A stretch of 64,000 nucleotides of DNA from Hippophae tibetana (Eukaryota; Streptophyta; Magnoliopsida; Rosales; Elaeagnaceae). Below the pieces are notes generated by a model that made no database searches, had not been told where the DNA came from, and saw only the letters and a program-made list of their open reading frames with translations. Made by a program: the position numbers and the translations under genes. The stretch is taken from contig CM072801.1 of the NCBI GenBank assembly GCA_037013495.1, forward strand, positions 13,073,501-13,137,500. Reading direction: 5' to 3'. Positions 21,811-33,027 of this stretch are shown piece after piece. Positions within the stretch are counted from its first letter, which is position 1, and each line of letters opens with the position of its first letter.

Positions 21811-22075
21811 ATAATCATATATCAACCTTACAAACTAATTGTGTGAAACAACTCAATAATTTAGTCAATATAATCATATATCAACCTTGAACAAACCCAA
21901 TAATTCATTAATTGTGTGAAACAACTCAATAATTTAGTCATCATAATCATATAACAACCTTGAACAAACTTTAATTGTGTGAAACAACTCAATAATTCAA
22001 TCATTATAATCATATACCAACCTTGAACAAACCCAATAATTCATTAATTGTTTGAAATAACTCAATAATTTAATG
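21811..22075 (+). repeat. Minisatellite, four copies of 59-73 bp
   Basis: Units start ATAATCATAT at 21811, 21870, 21943 and 22006. Each contains CAACCTTGAACAAAC or a variant, AATTGTGTGAAACAACTC and AATAATTTAGTC. Length differences come from the presence or absence of the segment CCAATAATTCATT. Confidence 0.88.
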
Positions 22076-22539
22076 TATTATTAGCAATATCATTTTCTTA
22101 TTATTTCTAGAATGATGTGTGATTTATATTCCTCACTAATCATATTATTTTCTCTTTTTTTATTTAGTACTTATTTAAAAAAAAAATATTAATCTTAAAT
22201 TTTATTAATATAGAATATCATTTCATTAGAGTAGTATTTTTTTTCTATTAAGATGACCTTTGATTCGATTAAAATGAGAATAATTGTTTTGTTTAACTAT
22301 TAAAATCAAATAATGAATCAATATTACATTGTTTAGTTTACAATTGAAATGAAATAAAAAAATATTATTTATTATCTCAATACCCTTATATTCAATAAAA
22401 TTTAAATAATATTATTTAATTGTTATTTTTTCGTTAGACAAAATACATTATTAAAATCATTATTTTTTTAGATAATTATTACTTAAAAATAAAATATATT
22501 ATTACAATTATTATTTTTCTAAATAGAGATTTAAAAGTT

Positions 22540-22900
22540 TAGGATTAGGATATAGGGTATAAATTTAGGATTATATTTATGTATTAAGGTTTAGAGTTAT
22601 ATTTATGTATTTATGGTTAAACTTATTATTTTCTAAATAAGATTTAGAGTTTAGGATTTAGAGTTTTGGGTTTTGAGATTTAATATTTAGAATTTAGGGT
22701 TTAGGGTATAAGGTATAATATTTAGGATTTAGGGTTTAAAATTTATGGTTTTTGGTTTTGAGATTTAGGATTTAAGATATATGGTATAGAGTACGGAGTA
22801 TAATGTTTATGGTTACATTTATATGTTAAGTTTTAAGGGTAAAATTATATTTTTTGTAAATAAAGTTTTAGGTTTTAAGTTTTTAGAATTAAGGTTTAAG
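22540..22900 (+). repeat. Degenerate telomere-like (TTTAGGG-type) interstitial tract
   Basis: Many imperfect units of TTTAGGG, TTTAGGA and TTTAGAG spread over about 360 bp, including GATTTAGGGTTTA and AGAATTTAGGGTTTAGGG. The units are broken up by AT-rich spacers, so this is an old or slippage-derived interstitial tract and not a chromosome end. Confidence 0.6.
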
Positions 22901-23490
22901 ATTATATTTGAAATTGGGATAAAATTAGAACAAAAAATTAAAATGAGAATGAAATCATAGTTCCTAAGGAATAGAGAAGTAATTCTCATTCCTTATCTTT
23001 TAAAAATTGATTATATTTCATTCTCACTTCTTAACACAACCAAACATAAAATTATAATGAATTAATTTAAATTTATTCAAATTTATTCAAATTTATTCTA
23101 TTTCAATTAACTAAACATAACTAAACACCACATCAGCATAGTAACCTTTAGCGTGACTTGATAAATTAATATAAATATGGATTAAAAAGGATAACAATAC
23201 ATGTAACATATATATTTCCATTTATCTAAGCTAAAAAAAATTTAGGGTTGGGCTTTAATAGTTAGGAGTCTTCATAAATGGATTTATTCCATCCAATTCA
23301 TATACTCTAATTCAATTTAATATAATTGGTATGATTTCGTATTGTAATTGGGTTGATTTTAATTTAAAAATTGTAAAACCAATTCATTACGGGTTTAATA
23401 GGTTCTTAAAGCAAAAAATTTCATAATCCATACATACATATATATTATATATTTTTTATTTTGATATAATAATTTTATTTAATAAAAATG

Positions 23491-23522
<32 letters not shown>

Positions 23523-25689
23523 ATAGTTTTTCTCTATCCAATTGACCTTTTTAAATTCTAAATAATTCTTCATTATTATTTTTACAAGTAATCATATTTA
23601 ATTTCTCTGAACACAAAGAGTAGAAGACTCCAAATTTAACGTCAAATCGAAAACCTTTTAATTTTCACATTTCTATTATTTATACATGTAATCATGTTTA
23701 AAATTAATACAAAATTAAATAATAAATATCTGTGCTAATTTTCATGCTATTTAATCTATAATTGTGTACATGATCTTTTTTATTTATTATTTGTAAGAAA
23801 AATCAAAAAAAATCTAGGTGCAAATTTTACAATTATTAAAACATAATATTTAATTTAATAGTTATTTAGTTATTAAAAACAAATATATCTTTAAAAATTT
23901 GACTATAGTAAAAACAAAAAAATAAGAAACATTAAAATATAAAATATAATCCACCCATTCTAATCTAACTCAATTCAAAGGGTTTGATTTTATAAGTTTT
24001 ATTAAATCAAATCAAATTTTTTTATTTTTTAAGAACTGATATTATTGATTTGGTTTTAATTTTAATTAAAATTTTTATGGTATGCATACTCCTATTAATA
24101 ATGAGTATAAAAGAAATATACATAAAAGTTGGTGGATTTTGTATTATGTTTGTTCCTAATGTTTACCTTAAAATAATATTTGGTCTCTTATTTTTTTGAA
24201 ACATATAATTTAATCTTTAATTTTTTAAAATTTAAAGGTTTCAATCTAATTTCATAGTTTTAGTGAAAAAATTAGGGATTAAATTATGTCTCCGTGAAAA
24301 TATTAAAAACTAAATTGAATTGAAATTGTTAAATTTAAAAAGAGTAATAACTAATTGAAATTGTTAAACTTAAAAAGAGTAATAACTAAATTATATGTTT
24401 TAAAATTTTAGAGATAAAATTTTATTTTAAAATAAATATTAGAAACCAACTTAATAATAATAAAAAGTTTGGTAAGGGATAGTCACGATCGTAATTTATT
24501 TGCTTTAGTCTGGAGATTTGTTTATAAAAAAAATAAAAAAAACTGTAAAAGTTTGTTATAGAATATATATTAGAATGAATATCCACAATAACAATCTCTT
24601 TTAAGTTATACAATTTGGATTATTTAGTTTTATAGTTTAAAAATATAATTTAATATAGATTTTTATATTGTTGTTTTTAAAAAAAATTACGGAGGAATGA
24701 CAAAATTATTTTTAAATTTTTTTAATTAAATTTATCAAATAATTTGCAAATAATTTTATTAAAAGAAAATAGAATTATCATTTTAATCATTATTTTCGCT
24801 ATTTAATAACATCAATATTTTAGTATATCATTTTCTTTTAAATTTTAATCTTTATTTTACCTTCAAATAATAATTTTTTAATCACATTATTCAAATAATA
24901 ATATGTTGTTGTAAATTTTACTAAAATTTTACTTTTTATTCTTCTATAATCTCTTTAGCAATAACAATTGGACAAAAAAGATCCATTTTTCTATTCTTAT
25001 AAACTAATGTTCATTTGAGACTTAACCTTAAAACTTTGCCAGCCATTTCCCTAATAAAGTAATCCCTAAACCAAACGCCATCTCTTATTACAAGTGAATT
25101 TGATATTTCCAAATCAAAAATTACTAATACCTAAATAATTAAATATTTTACCTCATAATTTAATACTTCAAAATTTCTAAAAATAGAAATATTGCTCCAA
25201 CATTAACTAATTAACTAATTAGGTTCTCGCAATAAAACTATCCCAAAACAAATGGTATTAGTGCCCTTGTTTAAGCCATTATAGCCATTTAATACCCTTG
25301 ATTACAGAATGAGTTTTTAAGTACATTTGTCCAATAAATAGATACCTATTAGCATCAACTCACAGAAATAATAAAATCATGAAGGGAATTTTAAAAAAAG
25401 AAATAACACGTGGAAGTAAAAGATATTGATATACAAACTTCATAATATAATTTTATATTATCAGCAAAAAGAATAATTTAACTGTATACCCAAAAACAGC
25501 CAAAATGCATTGGAGCTGGAAGCAGCGGGCTTGGGTGCTATCTATCAGGTGCCCTGCCCTATTAGCACTTGTTACTACATTTGAGACACTTATGACTAAA
25601 TATGTCCTATGAAGTAGGACCATCTTTCTTTCTTTTTGTGGTTATTTGAATATGTTTAATTTTTAAAATAAATTTAGGACATAAAGCTG

Positions 25690-28600
25690 TCATTTTGATA
25701 TCTTTGCAGTTAATTCTCTGACCAGCTTAGCAGCAACCATTGCAGTCATTCCATCCACGGTATCACGCTGTGGATTGAATTCAACCACATCTGCAGCAAC
25801 AACATTGCCTTGGAGGTTGTGGAGTATGTTTAGAACATCACGGAAAGAAAGCCCACCTGGCTCAATGTGAGACACCCCGGGAGCAAAGGCAGGATCAAGA
25901 GAATCGACATCTATTGAGATATATACACCCTTTACGCCTTCCCCTAGTTTCTGTTGAAGGGATATTCTTAGTTATTCTTCTGTTAGCTTTAGCTTCATTT
26001 TTCACCACCGTCACCATATCCAAAATCCAGAGGGAGATATATGATGCTTCAACAAACTAGTACACAAAAATAACACATTAAGTGGAGAAAGGAAGGGAGA
26101 CAATTACCAGATTTTCGAGATAGTCACGATCTTTTGAAAAGGTCCGCATTTCATACTGTTCAACGCCAAACTTTTTGCCTTGTTCACGCCCTTCTGAATT
26201 TATTGATCTAATTCCTACCTGAGATTCAGCAAACAAGTGACCAAGATTAATTCCATCAAGCATATCAGGAAGAACAAGTAAAGAAGAATATATTAACTTA
26301 ACCTGTGAACATGAAATCTCTTAATTTAAGATAAAAGATTGAATAGGATATATAATAGGCAAAATATGTGAAGTAAATATTGAGAGATGGTTAAGAGAAA
26401 CTGAATTCTTGTTTTATTTTTTTTATTAGTTCAAATGTATATACAACACTATAAATAGGACTAAAAGGTAGACAAATTTCTACTAATTTAAGAATAATAC
26501 ACCTAGTATCAATAACTAAATTCCAACTTGTTCTACACTAATTCACAGTCTGTACAATACTATGACAACTTAATATTCTCAGAAAGTCTACACTTTTCCT
26601 CAAGTTGGGTAATAGATATTAATCATTCTCAACTTACAACTCGGTTCTTCGAAGATTGTTCGAGATAATACTTTGGTAAAAATATCTGTAATTTGATGAT
26701 GAGTAGATGTATATAGTAGGTCCACAATTTTTCCATCTAACTTCTCTTTAATGAAATGACGATCAATTTCTACATGTTTGGTTCGGTCATGATAAATTGG
26801 GTTTTTTGCAATTCTTATTGCAACTTGATTATCACAATGCATGCTGATAGGTTCGGGAGTTGTGAAGTCTAATTCATTGAGTAGTCTTCTTAACCACATT
26901 CCTTCACAAATCCCATGAGTCATAGCTCTAAATTCAGCTTTTGTACTGCTACGAGTGACTACTGATTGTTTCTTACTTCACCAAGTTACAAGATTTCTCC
27001 ATACGAATGTACAATATCCAGTGGTAGATTTGCGCTCCACTATAGAGCCTGCTCAGTCAACATCTGCAAAGACTTTAATTTTTCTGATGAGATTCTTAAG
27101 CGTAATCTTTTTCCTGGTGTCATCTTGAGATACCTGAGTATACGATAGAACGCCTTCATGTGTTCTTCAGTGGGACTGTTCATAAATTGATTTACAACAC
27201 TCACTGAAAAACCAATCTAGTGTTCCCACTAATCTTTGATAACAGTCTTTGTCCACAGGTGTACTATTTTCTTTGATTCCAAGTTTTACTATAGAGTCCA
27301 TCGAAGTTTCTACCGGTTTACACCCCATCATTCCAGTTTTCTTGAGAAGATCAAGTACGTATTTTCTTTGAAATATAGATATGCCCCTTTTTGTTCGTGT
27401 TATTTCCATTCTTAGAAAATATTTGAGATTTGCCTAGATCTTTGATCTCAAATTTCTTAGTTAGGAATTCTTTGATTTTATTCATCTCAATTGTAGAATT
27501 ACCTGTTAGAACAATATCATCTACTTACACAATTAGAATAAATATTTTGTCATTGTAGAAGTGTTTGACGAATAGTGTGTAATCTAATTGGCATTGATTG
27601 TACCCATATTTCTTCAGAACTTTAGAGAACCTATCGAACCAGGCACATGGAGACTATTTCAATCCATATAAGGATTTCTTAAGTTTGCAAACTCTATTAG
27701 TTGGAACAGGAGATTCAATTACAGCAAGAATGTCCATGTAGACTTCTTCTTCGAGATCACCATTGAGGAATGCATTATTGACATCTAATCTAATTGGTAG
27801 AAAGGTCAATCCAAGTTAGATGTTAGGGAGAGAAGAACACGAACAATGTTGAGCTTTACTACATGTGCAAAAGTTTTTTGATAGTCAATCTCATATGTCT
27901 GAGTGAATCTTCTAGCCACAAGGCGAGCTTTGAATCTTTCTACATTGTTGTCTGCTTTGTGTTTGATTGTAAAGATCCATTTACACCCAACAATTTGTTT
28001 TCCCGATGGTAGTTTTGTGATCTCCCAAGTCTTGTTTTTCTCTAAGGCACTGAGTTCTTCAAAATTAATTGTCTTCCATTCAGGTACCTAAAAGGCTTCA
28101 TGAACGAAATTTGGAACCTGTATCTGATCAAGGTTGCTAATAAATGCCTTATAACCTGGTGAGAGATTTTTATAGGAAACAAAGTTGTAAATGAGTTGGT
28201 TTGTGCAAGATCTTATACCTTTCCTTATAGCAATTGTAAAATTCAAATCATTAAGAGGTAACTCAATAATAGAAGGTTCAGTGATGTTACCTTGTGAATT
28301 GTCGGAGTGACCTGTACTCGGGTTGGACTCTTGGCTTGGCTTAGGATATCCTTGGTTCTCTGTTCCCTCTTGAGTTCTCCTCCTAGAATAGACAAAAAGA
28401 TCATTGTTTGGAACATGAAAGTTTGGATCTGTTGGTAGAGGAGTTGAGGGTTCGTTGGGATTATTAGGAGCATTTGTTTGAGATACTGATTCACTTTTTG
28501 GAATTTGCGGGATATGATTTGAGACAGAATTTATAGGAGGTTGAGTGGTAATGCTATTCCAAAGCTGGTATTCATTGCCTATGTTCTCCCCCTGAATAAC

Positions 28601-31600
28601 AGTTTGGAATAGTATGAATTTTGTTCAAAGAATGTGACATCCATTGTATTGTAAAATCGTCTTGTGATAGGAGAGAAGCATTTGTACCCTTTTTGGTTTA
28701 ATGAATACCCTAGAAATATGCATTTGAAAGCTTTGGGATCAAGTTTATCTCTATGATGTACATGGATATAAGTAGAACATCTGAATATTTTAAAAGGAAT
28801 GTTGGACACGATTCTCGTGTGTGAGTATGACTCAAAAAGAGTACTGATGGATGTTTTGAAAGTTAGGACACGAGAGGGCATCATATTGATAAGATAGGTA
28901 GCCGTAAGGACAATTTCCCTCCAAAAATATTTAGGGACATGAGTTATGAACATGAGAGATCTAACTACCTCGAGAAGATGTCTATTTTTTCTTTTAACCA
29001 CCCCGTTTTGTTGAGGTGTGTCAACACAAGAGCTTAGATGGACAATCCCATGACTTGACAGATAATCACTAAGAATTGATGCGAAGTATTCCCTAACATT
29101 TTCAGTTTTCAATACTTGAATCTTTGTTTGAAATTGAGTTTAAATCATGGTATTAAAAATTTTAAATATCTAACATGCTTTAGATTTTTCTTTCATAAGA
29201 AATAACCAGGTCGTTCGAGTATGATCATCTACAAATGAAATGAACCATCAAGTTTATGTTATGTTTTTTATTTGAGAAGGTCCCCAAATATCAGAGTGAA
29301 TTAGAGAGAAAGGATGTGATTTTTTATGTGGAAGAGTAGGATATGAATTTCTAATATGTTTTGAGAATTGACATACTTCACATTTAAGATCCTTTGAATT
29401 TTTATTTCTGAATAATGAAGGGAAAAGTTTTTCCAAATATAAGAAATTAGGATGATCGAGACGATAGTATTTCAACATGATTTCACCATTGTTATTGGAA
29501 TTAAAATTTAATAAAGCTTTATTTTGATACTAAACCTCGAACACAGCTTAGAGGACTTGTCTTTTTGGAGGGTCTTCACTATTGAGAAGATAGAGTCCCA
29601 AGCAATTTTTATCACGTGTGAGTTTAATAATTGATAAGAGATTACAATCAAGGATTTGAACAAGAACAGAATCGGGAATAAAAGAATTTAAATTTTTTGC
29701 TGAACCAATCCCTATTACTTTGGATATTGATCCATCGACAATTCTAACAGTGTGTCCTTCTTAGGAAGTTTTAAGATTCACAAGAAGAGACGCATCACCC
29801 GTCATGTGATCTGAAACACCTGAATCTATAATTCATTGTCTCTTAACTTGTTTCACAATAAAAGCGTTGATGGTGTTACCTGATTGAGCGACAATGACAG
29901 ATTGGGACCATTGAAGATAATTATACCCATTTAATTTGTGACTGATGATGGGCAAAATATTATTTTCGATGTAACCTCCATTGTAACCGGTCATGACAGA
30001 TTTTCTTGTGGCCATTGATACTCAGACTGTCATAAAACTGATGTTATTTCAATCTGGACAGATTGAGTCTATTGGGCTGAAACTGAGCAAATTGGGTCTA
30101 TTGGGTTGAAATTGGACAGATTGGGCTGAAATTGTTACTAAGTCTCAATGCTAAAACAGAATGCAGAGATGAACCAGATGGCGATGACAATACTGGACAA
30201 TGATGAACCAGATGGTTGATGGTGCCCGAGTTTCGCGAGATTTGATGACCGATTTGGTAGTTACGAGATGAACGACGATGCACGACTAAAACAGAGAACC
30301 ACCAGGATTGACGCCGGAGAACAGCGCCTGAGCAATTGGATTTCAAAAAATCTTCCTCGAACAGAATTGGTGAGAAAAAAAATTAGATTTCAAAAATGCT
30401 CTTATACCATGAAGTAAATATTGAGAGATGGTAGAGAGAAACTAAATTCTTGTTTTATTTTCTCTGAATAATTCAAATGTATATAAAACACTATAAATAG
30501 GACTGAAAGATAGACAAATTCCCACTAATTTAGGAATAATACAGTTGGTATCAACAATTAAATTCTAACTTGTTCTACACTAATTCATAGCATATACAAC
30601 ACTATTACAGCCTAATATTCTCATAAAATCTACAACATGGAATGGACAGATGACATAAACAGGTGAGTCGGGTAACTGATGCCATCACTTGGCAGAACAT
30701 TTACAAGATGTTTATTCATACTTTCACAAACTGGTACAAGAATAACAGTGTCTTTGATCTAACCATGTCAAGGAAGTATTAAACAGCTCAAAACTTGTAT
30801 CATGATGATATTATACAGATGCTGTAGTCAGGGGAATCCTAACATACACAAAATGTCTACTTGGTGGAAGCACTTGTTAATTTTCAACAAATGAAACTCA
30901 ATCCGATGAGTCTTATTCTTAGATGATAATGAGCTAAGAAGTTATGAGTAAATCTGAAATTTCCCGCAAAGTGATGATGTTTGGGTTGTTAAGTAGAATC
31001 AGGATCAGCAATTCCATATTTACATGCTCAACTAAAACAGCTGAAGTTAAAACGTGGAATTGTTAAAGGAAAAAAGAGGTAAGATTTTTAATTCAATTAA
31101 CCAACGTATTTGGTTCAGTAACCACATGCCCAATTGAAGGAAAATAAAAATTTAATAAATAATAATCTAGCAATTCACCTGCAAAAGCCTCCTAACATAA
31201 CCACCCTCCATAATTCGGGCAAAAGATGATGCATGTGAATACTTATTTCCTTCAAAAGCGTGATAGATATCAGGATGTGCATCAAGATGAAGAATATCAA
31301 CCGGTCCCCCAAGCTTCTCAGATACAGCTCTTACAACAGGATAGGAAATTGAATGATCACCTCCTAGAACTAATGGGCATAACGGATCCTGAAAAAACAT
31401 GGACAATTGAAGATAGTAATTAAATGGTGCTAAAAATTCATACCATGTTTATACTAGAAGACTATAAGTTTTAAGTATTCATGCCATGTTTAAGTAATTA
31501 AATAGTACTTAAAATTCATGCCATGTCCATACTAGAAGATTTTTTCAGTAAAAAAAAAAAAGCATTCTCAAAATTTTGAGAAGTTGAAATATACTACTCA

Positions 31601-32787
31601 ATGCTCCAACTAAAAGAAATAAGAAGAAGCATGTAGATAAATCAACATATTAGAGCAGACAAAAGACAAGAAAAAGGAATCCAAGTGAGTTATTAGCCAA
31701 AATAAACAAACAAACAGACTGAAACGATGATTAAACTGTAGAAAGGGTTCTACACAAAGTTCTAATTAGCTAACCTCTTCCATCACAAGCTTGACAGACT
31801 CACTAATGACATTCATCAGTCTGTCATCATCCACTCCACAATCTCGAATTTCTTGGACAGGAACATCACCAACATCAGTTAGCACCCGGGGATCGTTTAA
31901 TTCCTTCCCTAAATTGCCAAATAAATATTATTAGACAATATCTTCTGTTCGAGGGCCTAACAAGTATATAAAGCTCACACTTGGGCTAGTGTATAAGGAA
32001 AGTGTTAGCCAATTGATCCATCACTCATTAGTGACCAACACAATCTATCAACTTCAACCCACAATTATTTTGAAGGAGAAGAAAAAAGACAGGGCACAGA
32101 AAAGCAACCCGATAGCAAAAAGTGCCAAAACAGATACATTAATATCTTAGACAGTAACTTTGTACAATGTAAGATATGTTGAATTTTGGAGGATTGGTAT
32201 TTGGTATCAACATGATCGCATTATAGCCAGTGGTATGTGTTTGAACCACTGCAAAGAAGTGATGGGATTAACAAGCTTGGACGCGCAGTGTTATCTGCTG
32301 GCTTAATGGTGACAACTCTAACAACTTTAATTCACAATTTTTTTATTTTTTTTAAAGTCTTGCAGAAAGTGGCAAAAGATAATAATTTTCACCTTCTTCA
32401 GTGCTTGAGTTTGTGCTACCACACCAAATAGCTTCCCTGATGCGAGGAGGTGCAAAAGCAGGGCCTTGAAGAAACGATGAGTTATGTCCCAATGGAACTC
32501 CGAGCAAAGAAGCCGATGCTTTAGCCCCACCTAAAGCACGAACCAACTCTCCCTATAATTATAAAGAGCTCAAAACTTTAGTACCACACACATGACATGA
32601 CACAACCCATTTCCATAGCCAACAAATTAAGGAAATTTATATACACCTTTAGCTTAGCTCTTTCCCTAATGAGAGTTAAAGAAGCATCGATTACTCGATT
32701 CTGACCCTTTTCTATCAAAACATCTGAAACATTTGCAGCCTTCAATTTTTGTAGGTAATGAATCCCTCTTCGCCCTATAATCGACAT
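25690..32787 (-). CDS. Arginase (ureohydrolase family, plant mitochondrial type)
   Basis: Hydrolyses arginine to ornithine and urea. Plant arginases are mainly mitochondrial and mobilise stored nitrogen. The coding exons (minus) are 32647-32787, 32393-32552, 31775-31908, 31179-31388, 26108-26218 and 25690-25950; phases close to 338 aa, the usual plant length. The dimanganese site is complete: GGDHSIS (154-160), DAHPD (181-185) and SIDVDSLDP (264-272). The basic, hydroxylated N-terminus fits a mitochondrial presequence. A 5' UTR intron is possible (about 32800-32908, GT-AG). The intron between coding exons 4 and 5 is about 5 kb because it holds a Copia element in the same orientation; the exons and their splice sites are untouched. 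Plant proteins of this family have sometimes been discussed as agmatinases, but length and similarity favour arginase. Confidence 0.95.
26369..26592 (-). repeat. Left (3') LTR of the arginase-intron Copia element
   Basis: Runs from TGAAGTAAATATTGAGAG to AAAGTCTACA. On the minus strand it ends the element; the purine-rich tract lies at 26593-26605. Confidence 0.9.
26600..28260 (-). pseudogene. Copia reverse transcriptase and RNase H remnants
   Basis: The minus strand carries the RT fingers (about 27600-28100), the palm, and a C-terminal block [18 protein letters not shown] (27167-27409). RNase H follows with MHCDNQVAI...[14 protein letters not shown] (26600-26923). The tyrosine codon of the catalytic YVDD motif is a stop (TAA, + positions 27525-27527), so the reverse transcriptase is dead; other frameshifts are present. 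Confidence 0.85.
28579..29820 (-). pseudogene. Copia protease and integrase remnants
   Basis: In minus-strand order there is a protease DSG motif (about 29820), a pre-integrase zinc-binding segment with LDHPNF and CEVCQFSKH (29254-29478), then an integrase core and C-terminal part with [18 protein letters not shown] and [16 protein letters not shown] (28579-29112). Stops and frame changes separate these pieces. An in-frame stop also splits the region near 29255. Confidence 0.85.
29833..30015 (-). pseudogene. Copia gag N-terminal remnant
   Basis: An ATG at 30013-30015 opens 60 codons containing the [17 protein letters not shown] block of Copia gag N-termini. A stop follows at 29833, and the next recognisable sequence is already the protease (DSGVSDHMT, about 29795-29825). 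Most of gag, including the zinc knuckle, is therefore deleted. Confidence 0.75.
30398..30409 (-). other. Primer-binding site (initiator-Met tRNA type) of the arginase-intron Copia element
   Basis: The minus strand reads TGGTATAAGAGC directly after the 5' LTR. It differs by one base from the TGGTATCAGAGC that pairs with plant initiator Met tRNA. Confidence 0.8.
30410..30634 (-). repeat. Right (5') LTR of the arginase-intron Copia element
   Basis: Runs from TGAAGTAAATATTGAGAG to AAAATCTACA, and is immediately followed on its left side by the primer-binding site. Confidence 0.9.
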
Positions 32788-33020
32788 TTTTTACTAGCTC
32801 TGTATCGCAATCCAATCCAAATGTTAAAATTAAAACAATAAACATTTAATATTTCCTAATGATTGATTAATTTTTTCCTAAAGCTTGAATATGAAATAGA
32901 ATTTGTACCTTTGATTCGTGAACAATCCGGGATATAGAGTGAGTGGGAGAGTGAGAGAGAAGGTGAGACAGACAATGGATTGGTGACTCGGACGAGCTGT
33001 GAATGGATGTGCTTTCTACT

Positions 33021-33027
33021 TTATATA
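33021..33027 (-). promoter_or_regulatory. Probable TATA box of the arginase gene
   Basis: The minus strand reads TATATAA within TTCTATATAAAGTAG, about 235 bp upstream of the arginase ATG. With a possible 5' UTR intron at 32800-32908 in between, this is a plausible core promoter position. Confidence 0.55.

Larger units (their letters stand above)
21455..25689. other. Transketolase-arginase intergenic region, AT-rich
   Basis: No gene was recognised. It contains a minisatellite (21811-22075), a stretch rich in telomere-like heptamers (22540-22900), an (AT)n run near 23490-23516 and poly-A/T stretches. Short reading frames here have no family features. The last 200 bp or so before 25690 should hold the 3' UTR of arginase. 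Confidence 0.6.
26369..30634 (-). mobile_element. Ty1/Copia retrotransposon in an arginase intron
   Basis: The LTRs at 26369-26592 and 30410-30634 (TGAAGTAAAT...TCTACA) flank a minus-strand interior in Copia order: gag remnant, protease, integrase, reverse transcriptase, RNase H. The PBS lies against the right LTR and a purine tract (TTGAGGAAAAG) against the left. Flanking pentamers are ATATG (left) and ACATG (right), a target duplication with one change. By eye the LTRs differ at about 30 of 224 positions, so the insertion is old. All reading frames are broken. It lies in the same direction as the host gene. Confidence 0.93.

Noticed and set aside
22540-22900. True telomere or subtelomere
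   Set aside because: The units are degenerate and interspersed, with single-copy genes on both sides.
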